From: Parachlamydiales bacterium
GTDB taxonomy: Bacteria > Chlamydiota > Chlamydiia > Chlamydiales > Rhabdochlamydiaceae
Assembly (NCBI GenBank): GCA_020050965.1
Contig: JAGVJV010000041.1
Span: 1-8,542 of the forward strand
Reading direction: 5' to 3'
Length of the DNA stretch: 8,542 nt
The number at the start of each line of letters is the position of its first letter. Positions within the stretch are counted from its first letter, which is position 1. The notes under the pieces were generated by a model. That model searched no databases. It was not told the DNA's origin and saw only the letters and a list, made by a program, of their open reading frames with translations. Position numbers and translations under genes: made by a program. Of this stretch, positions 1 through 5,225 are shown one piece after another.

Positions 1-780
1 ACCCTCTGCATCAGCAGCCAAGTGGGGTGCAAAATGGGCTGCACTTTCTGCCAAACAGGTAAAATGGGCTTTAAACGCAATTTAAGCTCAGGGGAGATCC
101 TTGCCCAGATTATCCTCGCAAATCAATTCCTAAAGGAAGAAAAGGTCTCTAACATCGTCTTTATGGGCATGGGCGAACCCCTCGATAACTACGAACAGGT
201 AGTAAAAGCTTGTTCCATCATGATTGATCCTAAAGCCTTTGGCCTCTCGACCGCCCGCGTCACCATCTCCACCTCGGGCCTCGTCCCCGAAATCCGGCAA
301 CTCGGGCGCGATCTTCCCGTCCGCCTGGCCATTTCGCTCCATACGGCCGACAATGAGAAGCGGAGCAAAATGATGCCGATCAATAGGACTTATCCCCTCG
401 AGGTTCTCAAAGAGGCCCTTCTAGAGTATCCTGCGCCGAAACGATATGGGATCACTTTCGAGTATGTGATGATCGAAGGGGCTAACGACAGCATTCAGGA
501 TGCCAAAAAGCTAGTGAAATTCCTGCATGGACTCAAAGCCAAGGTCAACTTGATCCCGATCAACCACTTTCCTGGCGTGGAAATGAAAGCTTCCGATGCC
601 GAGCGGATCCGTGAATTTCAAAAATATCTGACCGATCGATCGATAGCAGCCCCAGTGCGCTATAGCAGGGGACAAGACATCAGCGGTGGTTGTGGACAAC
701 TCGCTGCCAAGCGCGAGGATGAACTCCATTTAGATCCGAGAGAGCTAAGCAAAATAAGACGATCGCAGGAAAGGAACTAA
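1..780 (+). CDS. rlmN: Dual-specificity RNA methyltransferase RlmN, 5' end cut by the window
   Basis: Radical-SAM enzyme that makes 2-methyladenosine at A2503 of 23S rRNA and, in many bacteria, at A37 of some tRNAs; it acts in the cytoplasm. The reading frame is already open at base 1, so this is the C-terminal 259 residues; the GTG at base 22 is an internal valine, not a start. Visible: TLCISSQVGC with the early conserved cysteine (fragment residue 3, equivalent to E. coli C118), then the CxxxCxxC 4Fe-4S motif (C10, C14, C17), TGKMGFKRNL, the GMGEPL SAM-contact motif (about 56-61), ISTSGLVP, the SLHTAD stretch, and SGGCGQL near residue 231, whose cysteine is the one methylated during catalysis (E. 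coli C355). All catalytic residues in view are kept, so the enzyme should be active. Its TAA stop overlaps the TAG of the opposing small gene by two bases. Confidence 0.96.
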   Translation, partial: TLCISSQVGCKMGCTFCQTGKMGFKRNLSSGEILAQIILANQFLKEEKVSNIVFMGMGEPLDNYEQVVKACSIMIDPKAFGLSTARVTISTSGLVPEIRQLGRDLPVRLAISLHTADNEKRSKMMPINRTYPLEVLKEALLEYPAPKRYGITFEYVMIEGANDSIQDAKKLVKFLHGLKAKVNLIPINHFPGVEMKASDAERIREFQKYLTDRSIAAPVRYSRGQDISGGCGQLAAKREDELHLDPRELSKIRRSQERN

Positions 781-1092
781 ATAGTCTGTTTTCGACTTGA
801 AACTCTTTTTCTTAGACGAGGAACAAGTTTACGCTCAGTGACCTTGTATTCAACTTTACCTTTGATAATCCGAACATCAATCCTATCACGATCAAATTCA
901 AGCACTTGATGATCATTGTCTGCTTGCACTTCATCAAAAATAACACAAAGTAAATCACCCTTATCAGAAAAAAAAGCCAACACCAGAACCTTTTTTTGCA
1001 TCGATAGCATCACCTTTGGGTCCTGAACTCCAGGAAATAGTTAATGAACCAGTTCCTTCAATTGGATGAAAAAATACATTACCTTTTTTCAT
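777..1092 (-). pseudogene. Frameshifted small gene, DUF2283-like, putative antitoxin partner
   Basis: An ATG at 1092-1090 opens MKKGNVFFHPIEGTGSLTIS and reads to GVGFF, then hits TGA at 966-964 just after a run of eight T (968-975 on the minus strand). One base shifted, the frame continues as SDKGDLLCVIFDEV to a TAG at 779-777. Removing one T gives a continuous 104-residue product. The pattern (short beta-rich segment, then a DxxGxLxxxxFDE-like strand) loosely resembles DUF2283 proteins, small partners often next to RelE- or DUF4258-like genes; this family call is an inference. The tail is basic (RKLVPRLRKRVSSRK). The start overlaps the stop of the upstream toxin-like gene as ATGA, a translational-coupling arrangement. 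An A7 run at 991-997 is an alternative site of the shift. Sequencing error or homopolymer phase variation cannot be excluded; since the partner is also broken, decay is the simplest reading. Confidence 0.6.
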
Positions 1093-1421
1093 AACTTAAT
1101 CTCTTTTAAATTTTTATGACTATTGCGGATAGTGTTTCCCGTACTGTACATCGTAGAGAAATAATAGCCCGTTTCGGTTTGTTTTACAATTACTACTAAA
1201 TATCTTTGCTTGTCAAGGCGTTAAAAGAGTTGATATTGATGCAGTTTTTTTTGTTAGAAGACTTTTGTTGGATCCTTTAAAACTCTTTCAATAAGTTCCA
1301 GCAGCATATCATCAGGAAGCATTTGAAAATGTTCATCTTTTGCATGGTGAAATTCTGCTTCACCAATAATTACTCTAGCTCCTGTAATTGCTGTAATAAC
1401 AGTTGCGATTCTTCTTTTCAT
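1089..1421 (-). pseudogene. Degraded RelE/BECR-fold toxin-like gene with two in-frame stops
   Basis: Read from ATG 1421-1419, one frame runs 110 codons to TGA 1091-1089, interrupted only by TAA at 1256-1254 (after codon 55) and at 1223-1221. The pieces read together as MKRRIATVITAI...EAEFHHAKDEHF...LIERVLKDPTKVF / KKLHQYQLF / RLDKQRYLVVIVKQTETGYY...STMYSTGN. This order (His-rich start of a helix, 'vLkdPtkV', then 'YLVVIVKQTETGYYFSTMYSTG' as adjacent strands) is what RelE/BECR-fold nucleases such as the PBECR or DUF4258-type toxins look like; the exact family is inferred. An in-frame ATG at 1430 is an alternative start; neither has a clear ribosome binding site. It lies 27 bases after nfi on the same strand, and its terminal stop overlaps the start of the following small gene (ATGA), as in toxin-antitoxin operons. 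The first 55 codons could still be made as a truncated peptide. Confidence 0.62.
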
Positions 1422-1448
1422 AAGGATCATTATTACATATGCTGCTTT

Positions 1449-2090
1449 CTAGGTAAAGAGATTTTCCCTTCTACATTCATTCGCAGCGATGTGTGCCTGT
1501 CGCGTTGGCTCAGGTAATCTGTATTTCCCCACACATTTTTTGACAACCTTAACCGCGCTCTTTAGTGAAACCCTATGTCCTGTAGAAATGAATAGCGGGT
1601 TAGCCCTCAGCTTACTCCTATAACCAACTCCAATCGTCTTTCCTTTCCAAACTAGAAATTCCTCCTGCACTTCGCCTACTAAAATGGATTTCGCTACACC
1701 AATTGTCGGAATATCCAAGAGCACTCCAATGTGGCTCGCAATTCCAAGTCCGCGTGGATGGCTAATCCCATGACCATCAACTAAAATAACATCAGGCCGC
1801 ACTTTTAACTGCTGGTAGGCTTTGACGAGCGTTGGTGCTTCACGAAATCCAAGTAAGCCAGTCCGATAGGGAAACGTTTGCTTTTCTGCGATGGTGACTT
1901 TCTCTACCACTTTTAAATCTTGATCAAGCACAACTACTGCAGCATAGATCATCTGCTTGGGATCGTAGAGATTGCAGCTGACATCCATTCCGCCGATCAG
2001 AGTTGGCGGTGCAAAGTTATCCTGGAGCACAACTTTTTCAGCCATCACTTTTTGCAATTCGATTGCTTCCTTAACAGATAAAATTGGCAT
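1449..2090 (-). CDS. nfi: Endonuclease V (deoxyinosine 3'-endonuclease)
   Basis: Metal-dependent nuclease that nicks DNA one phosphodiester 3' of deoxyinosine, starting repair of deaminated adenine. With the ATG at 2090 the product is 213 residues, close to the 223 of E. coli Nfi, and the first catalytic aspartate falls at 36 (E. coli D35). Visible: GGMDVSC with D36; PYRTGLLGFRE with the strand-separating wedge Y75 and E84; VDGHGISHPRGLGIASHIGV with D105; PTIGVAKS with K134; and NPLFISTGHRVS, YRLPEPTR near the C-terminus. All active-site residues are present. The frame stays open upstream to a TTG at 2249, adding 53 residues, but that stretch lies entirely inside a palindromic element and matches nothing in the family. 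ATG 2090 has AGG six bases upstream, within the arm of that element. A toxin-like pseudogene follows directly on the same strand. Confidence 0.95.
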   Translation of the reverse strand: MPILSVKEAIELQKVMAEKVVLQDNFAPPTLIGGMDVSCNLYDPKQMIYAAVVVLDQDLKVVEKVTIAEKQTFPYRTGLLGFREAPTLVKAYQQLKVRPDVILVDGHGISHPRGLGIASHIGVLLDIPTIGVAKSILVGEVQEEFLVWKGKTIGVGYRSKLRANPLFISTGHRVSLKSAVKVVKKCVGKYRLPEPTRQAHIAANECRRENLFT

Positions 2091-2092
2091 AT

Positions 2093-2260
2093 TAACCTGA
2101 GTTTTGGGTTTATCTCGCTCAGCCTCAGGGATCTTTTTGCGAAATTGACCTTGCTTTTTCTCAAAAATAGTGCCTTCGGCTATGATTTTCGAAAAAGCAA
2201 GGTCCATTTCATCGAAAATCTCTCCTGATCCTGAGGAGAGCAAACCCAAAACGCAGGTTA
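2093..2260. repeat. Nested ~168-bp imperfect palindrome, MITE-like
   Basis: The two halves are inverted copies around a centre near 2176. Outer arms 2093-2111 and 2242-2260 pair over 19 positions with one mismatch (ACCTGAGTTTTGGGTTT against ACCTGCGTTTTGGGTTT). Middle arms include CCTCAGG 2123-2129 with CCTGAGG 2230-2236. Inner arms 2147-2160 and 2191-2204 pair perfectly over 14 bp (GACCTTGCTTTTTC). The loop folds again (GCC-TTC-GGC). TA sits at both outer ends, consistent with the TA duplication of IS630/Tc1-mariner-type elements, in which case the element proper is 2095-2258. No transposase is present, so a non-autonomous element is inferred. It fills the gap between the GxxExxY gene's stop and the nfi start, and its arm supplies the nfi ribosome binding site. 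RNA from it would form a long hairpin, possibly affecting termination or mRNA stability. It could also be a lineage-specific palindromic repeat. Confidence 0.75.
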
Positions 2261-2641
2261 TTAGTTTTGTTTATTGATGATGGGAATAACACCCTCTTTG
2301 AGAACTTTTTTCCCAAAGTTAATCAGCAGCCCCATTTTTATACCTGTTAGGCGGAGATGAGTCAAGAGCTGCGCTTCGTAATAGGGATAGTGTTTTTCAT
2401 TTGCTTTAACTTCGACGATCACCTTTTTATCGACCAGAATATCAAGAAAGAGGGGATCGCGAATTGGGGAGCCTTTGTAGAGAATTGGGATGGGCAGTTG
2501 CCTCTCGGTCTGCACTCCCTGAAGAGCGAGCTCGTGGCAGAGGGCAGATTCATAGATGTTTTCTATAAGGCCTGGGCCTCCCAATAACCGATGCACTTCA
2601 GTTGCTGCGTCGACGATTTTGCGGAGAAGGTCATCGTTCAT
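2261..2641 (-). CDS. GxxExxY family protein (PD-(D/E)XK nuclease-like)
   Basis: 126 residues, the usual size for this small family. The naming motif is present as GLIENIY (G24, E27, Y30) after a helix MNDDLLRKIVDAATEVHRLLG. The PD-(D/E)XK-like core follows: D67 in LFLDILV, E77-x-K79 in VIVEVKA, then Q91 in EAQLLTHLRLTG, and the closing strand MGLLINFG. Every putative catalytic residue of the fold is kept. The biochemical function of the family is not established; it is assigned to the nuclease-fold group by motif. The ATG at 2641 is the only reasonable start because an in-frame TGA lies four codons upstream; no clear Shine-Dalgarno sequence is seen, but a TATGAT hexamer lies just upstream. 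The TAA at 2263-2261 falls on the edge of the palindromic element. It is read in the same direction as nfi, and divergently from the transporter. Confidence 0.92.
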   Translation of the reverse strand: MNDDLLRKIVDAATEVHRLLGGPGLIENIYESALCHELALQGVQTERQLPIPILYKGSPIRDPLFLDILVDKKVIVEVKANEKHYPYYEAQLLTHLRLTGIKMGLLINFGKKVLKEGVIPIINKQN

Positions 2642-2718
2642 AGGTGGACATCATACAAAATTTTTCGATTTGCATCTATTGAAAAAAGACGTAGGCTTAG
2701 AACTAAAAGGTGGCGATG
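2642..2718. promoter_or_regulatory. Divergent intergenic region, weak promoter-like hexamers
   Basis: This gap must hold start signals for the GxxExxY gene (minus) and the transporter (plus). On the minus strand TATGAT resembles a -10 box about 13 bases before the ATG, with no recognisable -35 at the usual distance. On the plus strand TTGCAT near 2670 with TAGGCT 16 bases on is a poor match. AAGGTGG at 2706-2712 is a good Shine-Dalgarno sequence; its spacing favours the ATG at 2719 over the ATG at 2716 or the GTG at 2710 for the transporter. Confidence 0.35.
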
Positions 2719-3882
2719 ATGTTAAAAAATCGTGCTGTTCAAGTTCTTCTAGTTGTCATACTCTACCTAGCTCTCGCAAGTTATCTTCCCGAAGTGGCGC
2801 ATCGAGGGCTTTATACGATCAGCGTTTTCATTAAAGACCTGCTCGTCTGGCTTCTTCCTGTGACTGTCGGTCTATTCATTGCCCAAACAATCTGTTCCTT
2901 TCACCATCGCGCACCCCTCTTCATTTTAGCGCTGGTGCTCTTTGAAGCGCTATCTAACTTCTCTAGCGTGTGGTTTGCCCTCGCCGGAGGACATGTGGCT
3001 GCCGATTTTCTTCCCCCTATTCAGATACCCGCCATCAACCTCGACTTTAGCCCCCTCTGGCGTCTACCGTTTCAGAAACCCGGGTGGTGGTCGGCGGACA
3101 AAGGATCGCTTTTTGGAGTGGCACTTGGCCTGATCGCAATCTTTGGGAAACAAACCGCGCTCAAGGAGATGATCGCAAAAGGAAAGGGGATAGCACAGTG
3201 GATCTTGACCAAAGTCTTTTCTCGGCTGATTCCACTCTTCATCCTTGGATTCGTCGCCAGGATGCATCAAACCGCTATCCTAAAGTCAATTTTTGCCCAC
3301 TACAGCGTCCTGCTAATCTGGATGCTCGTGATCCTAGCGGCTTATATCTTTCTGCTCTTTTTAATCGGCAGCAACTGGTCTCTGCGAGGAGCGCTACAGA
3401 GTCTGAAAAATGTAACTCCAGCTGGGGCAATTGCCTTTACCTCTGGCTGCAGTTTATCGACGATGCCCTGGACGATTGAGGGGGCAGGCAAAAATTTGAC
3501 AGATCCCGACTTCGCCAAAGCAGTGATCCCAGCCACGACCAATATCCAGCAAATCGGCGACTGCATCATCAACACCTTTCTCTGCTTTTTGATCTACAAC
3601 CATTTCTATGGACATGTGCCTGATTTGGCAACACTTGCTAGCTTTAGCGTGATGTTTGTACTGGCCCGCTTTGCCACAGCGGCCGTCATCGGAGGGGCAA
3701 TTTTCATCATGCTCCCCATCTATGAGACCTATCTTTCCTTCAACCCAGAGATGATCGCCATCATTTTGGCCTTCAATGTGATCCTAGACCCGATCGTCAC
3801 CTCATCCAATGTGATGGCGAATGGAGCCCTTTGCCGCATCTTTGAGAAGGTATGGATGAGATTTCAGAAAGCCTTCTCTTAG
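2719..3882 (+). CDS. Divergent SLC1/DAACS-type (dicarboxylate/amino acid:cation symporter-like) membrane transporter
   Basis: A 387-residue polytopic inner-membrane protein with about eight hydrophobic segments. The C-terminal half matches the SLC1 order: a serine-rich re-entrant loop CSLSTMP (about 244-250, compare SSSxTLP), then TIEGAGKNL...FAKAVIPATTN in place of the canonical 'ExxxENLGV...PLGATIN', and finally ILDPIVTSSNVMANGA (about 355-370) in place of 'LDRxRTxxNVxGDA'. Key residues of the family are changed: the Na+-binding NMDGT motif reads QQIGD, the substrate-carboxylate arginine of TM8 (GltPh R397) is a valine, and the Na+-ligand aspartate (GltPh D405) is an asparagine. The asparagine equivalent to N401 and the preceding aspartate (GltPh D394) are kept. 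An amino-acid or organic-acid carrier with altered ion coupling is inferred; the substrate cannot be read. The start is set by the AAGGTGG ribosome site. It converges on higA with a 20-bp gap and no clear terminator. Confidence 0.75.
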   Translation: MLKNRAVQVLLVVILYLALASYLPEVAHRGLYTISVFIKDLLVWLLPVTVGLFIAQTICSFHHRAPLFILALVLFEALSNFSSVWFALAGGHVAADFLPPIQIPAINLDFSPLWRLPFQKPGWWSADKGSLFGVALGLIAIFGKQTALKEMIAKGKGIAQWILTKVFSRLIPLFILGFVARMHQTAILKSIFAHYSVLLIWMLVILAAYIFLLFLIGSNWSLRGALQSLKNVTPAGAIAFTSGCSLSTMPWTIEGAGKNLTDPDFAKAVIPATTNIQQIGDCIINTFLCFLIYNHFYGHVPDLATLASFSVMFVLARFATAAVIGGAIFIMLPIYETYLSFNPEMIAIILAFNVILDPIVTSSNVMANGALCRIFEKVWMRFQKAFS

Positions 3883-3902
3883 AGAGAAAATCCCAAAACT
3901 AA

Positions 3903-4235
3903 TTACCTGGATTGATTGTGTAGAGTAGATTTCCTTCTTGATCTCGGTATATGGAAACGGGCAATTTTCTTTCTTTTTTGCTTTGCCTCCCATAAAAGAA
4001 CATCCGATTGAAGACCCATCCAAAATTCCGGGGAAGTTCCTAAAGCATCGGCTAGATCTAAAGCGATTTCTTCAGTTATTGAACGTCTTCCATGAATGAC
4101 TGCGCTCAATTTTGGTTGAGTCCAAGTCCCTCCCAAATGTAAGGCGAATTCCGATTGGGAAACTCCTAATGGCATGAGAAATTCTTCCAATAAAATTTTA
4201 CCAGGTAAAGTTGGCTTTCTATGAGTTGGCAACAT
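3903..4235 (-). CDS. higA: HigA-type antitoxin, XRE/Cro helix-turn-helix
   Basis: 110 residues. The N-terminus has the HigA/VapI signature: HRKPTLPGKILLEEFLMPLGVS, then a helix-turn-helix around residues 25-52 (SQSEFALHLG...QPKLSAVIHGRRSIT) and IALDLADALGTSPEFWMGLQ, the second conserved block. It binds and neutralises the HigB mRNA interferase and represses its own operon. The C-terminal tail after residue 84 is unusually basic (KQKRKKIARF...RSRRK) and may be lineage-specific. It is second in the operon, 11 bases after higB, which is the reversed toxin-first order typical of hig modules. AGGAAG at 4248-4243 overlaps the higB stop codon and sits seven bases from the ATG, indicating translational coupling. 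No sign of disruption. Confidence 0.92.
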   Translation of the reverse strand: MLPTHRKPTLPGKILLEEFLMPLGVSQSEFALHLGGTWTQPKLSAVIHGRRSITEEIALDLADALGTSPEFWMGLQSDVLLWEAKQKRKKIARFHIPRSRRKSTLHNQSR

Positions 4236-4246
4236 ATTTTTTCTTC

Positions 4247-4546
4247 CTAGTGATAGTCAACGATTTCAACTTCTGCTACTGCGCGATTGTCTGAATCCCA
4301 GCTAAATACAATTCTGTATTGATCATTAATTCTGATGCTGTATTTTCCCATCAGATCTCCAGTAAGCTTTTCCAATCTATTATTCGGCGGTACTTTTAAA
4401 TCTTCCAAGCGGTACGCCCTATTGAGCATGTCAAGTTTTGTTTGGGCTTTTTCCCATAAATTTTGGTTAAGCTTAAGTCTAGCTTTCCTTGAGTTAATGC
4501 CATTGTAAATGTCTTCAGTTCCCTGATCTGAGAAGGAGAGTATCAA
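4247..4546 (-). CDS. higB: HigB-type toxin, RelE/ParE superfamily mRNA interferase
   Basis: Ribosome-dependent mRNA endonuclease of a type II toxin-antitoxin system. From TTG 4546 the product has 99 residues and begins MILSFSDQGTEDIYNG, matching the usual 'MIxSFxxkGtExly' start. The core LKVPPNNRLEKLTGDLMGKYSIRINDQYRIVFSW and the ending AEVEIVDYH are canonical for HigB, including the basic residues of the R-N-D-Q-Y-R-I region thought to contact RNA. A TTG two codons upstream (4552) is also in frame, but it leaves only two bases after the AAAGGG ribosome site (4560-4555), whereas TTG 4546 has eight, so the downstream start is preferred. The rare TTG start may keep toxin synthesis low. First gene of the higBA operon; appears intact. 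Confidence 0.92.
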   Translation of the reverse strand: MILSFSDQGTEDIYNGINSRKARLKLNQNLWEKAQTKLDMLNRAYRLEDLKVPPNNRLEKLTGDLMGKYSIRINDQYRIVFSWDSDNRAVAEVEIVDYH

Positions 4547-4561
4547 CTTCAATTCCCTTTT

Positions 4562-4598
4562 TATACCAATATATCATAATATGGTATAAAAATGTCAA
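4562..4598 (-). promoter_or_regulatory. higBA promoter with overlapping palindromic operator
   Basis: On the minus strand a perfect -35 TTGACA lies at 4598-4593. A weaker -10 (GATATA, 4575-4570) follows after a 17-bp spacer. Between and across them is a 27-bp inverted repeat, 4562-4588, with perfect 7-bp outer arms TATACCA / TGGTATA and a partly symmetric AT-rich centre. Position and symmetry are what is expected of an operator for dimeric HigA, giving autorepression by blocking RNA polymerase. The operator assignment is inferred from geometry. Confidence 0.72.
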
Positions 4599-4607
4599 GG
4601 AGTCAAT

Positions 4608-5201
4608 TTACAGGGAAAAAATCCAGAAGAACATGACAGCAGCGACGATCTTGATGACGATTACGACCGAGATGTTGTGAAAGTGTTTGTCAATAAAAAG
4701 TTTGACTCTCTCGCCCCATATTAGCAGCACGCTTCCGATGAAGGTGAAGCGGATCAGGCGCGCCGCAAGTAGCCCCATGATAAAGCCTGGCAAACTAAGG
4801 TGGAATGCGCCAGAGGCCAAGCTAATGGCTTTGAGAGGGAAGGGGAGTAGAGAGCCCAGGAAGACTGCCCAGCTGGTGTAGGCCTGGAGGTGATTTGAGA
4901 GTCTCTCAAAGAAGGCATGCGAGATGAGGTGGGGAATCACGTAGGGGCTGATTAAATCCCACAAAAAATGGCCTAAAAAATAGCCTATAACCGCCGAACA
5001 GGTAGACATAATCGCCGCAATAAAGATGTAAAGAAAAGTTTTTCTTGGGTTTTGCAGGCAGAAAAAGATCATCACGGCATCTAAGGGGAGTAGCAGAAAG
5101 AGCTCTAGAGAGAAGAGGAGCCCAAGCCAAAGAGGCGCTTTCGAAGAAGCAGCCTTCTCCGTGGCCCAATTATAAATTTTAGTTGTCGCAGCCCTAATCA
5201 T
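4608..5201 (-). CDS. VTT-domain membrane protein, YqaA/DedA-related
   Basis: 197 residues, hydrophobic, with about five membrane segments (roughly 24-45, 55-80, 110-130, 137-160 and 176-196). Between them lie the features of the VTT (SNARE-associated/DedA) domain: FLLLPLDAVMIF with the re-entrant-helix proline, GYFLGHFLWD (73-82), FFERLSNHLQAYTSWAVFLGSLLPFPLKAISLASGAF (98-133) and LLAARLIRF (144-152). The LLPFPLK-x-SGAF form, rather than the 'RFxPGxR' of DedA proper, is typical of the YqaA branch. DedA relatives flip undecaprenyl phosphate or phospholipids across the inner membrane; a lipid-scramblase or flippase-type role here is inference. The gene starts 24 bases after the desaturase stop on the same strand, so the two are probably cotranscribed. 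A TATAAT lies 13 bases upstream of the start, but no -35 accompanies it. Confidence 0.82.
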   Translation of the reverse strand: MIRAATTKIYNWATEKAASSKAPLWLGLLFSLELFLLLPLDAVMIFFCLQNPRKTFLYIFIAAIMSTCSAVIGYFLGHFLWDLISPYVIPHLISHAFFERLSNHLQAYTSWAVFLGSLLPFPLKAISLASGAFHLSLPGFIMGLLAARLIRFTFIGSVLLIWGERVKLFIDKHFHNISVVIVIKIVAAVMFFWIFSL

Positions 5202-5225
5202 CTATTCTATTATACTAAATAGAAC

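Noticed and set aside
1089..1421. Reassignment of TAA as a sense codon
   Set aside because: TAA is used as a normal stop by rlmN, higA, the GxxExxY gene, the VTT-domain gene and others in this window, so a local pseudogene is far simpler.
1323..1517. Plus-strand 64-codon frame with many Cys and Ser
   Set aside because: It runs antisense to the toxin-like frame and the end of nfi, with no ribosome site and implausible composition.
2093..2260. CRISPR-like or direct-repeat array
   Set aside because: The repetition is inverted about a single centre. There are no regularly spaced direct repeats.
2556..2834. Plus-strand 92-codon frame spanning the divergent gap
   Set aside because: It crosses the start regions of two better-supported genes and has a serine-run composition typical of a shadow frame.
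3872..3893. TTCTCT-TAG-AGAGAA hairpin as a terminator of the transporter gene
   Set aside because: A 6-bp stem with a three-base loop, overlapping the stop codon and followed by no T-run on either strand.
4906..5169. Minus-strand 87-codon frame inside the VTT-domain gene
   Set aside because: Out-of-phase shadow of a clear membrane protein; no family resemblance.
5209..5214. TATAAT before the VTT-domain gene as a separate promoter
   Set aside because: It is too close to the start for a normal leader and has AGAAAT in the -35 position. Cotranscription with the desaturase is more likely.
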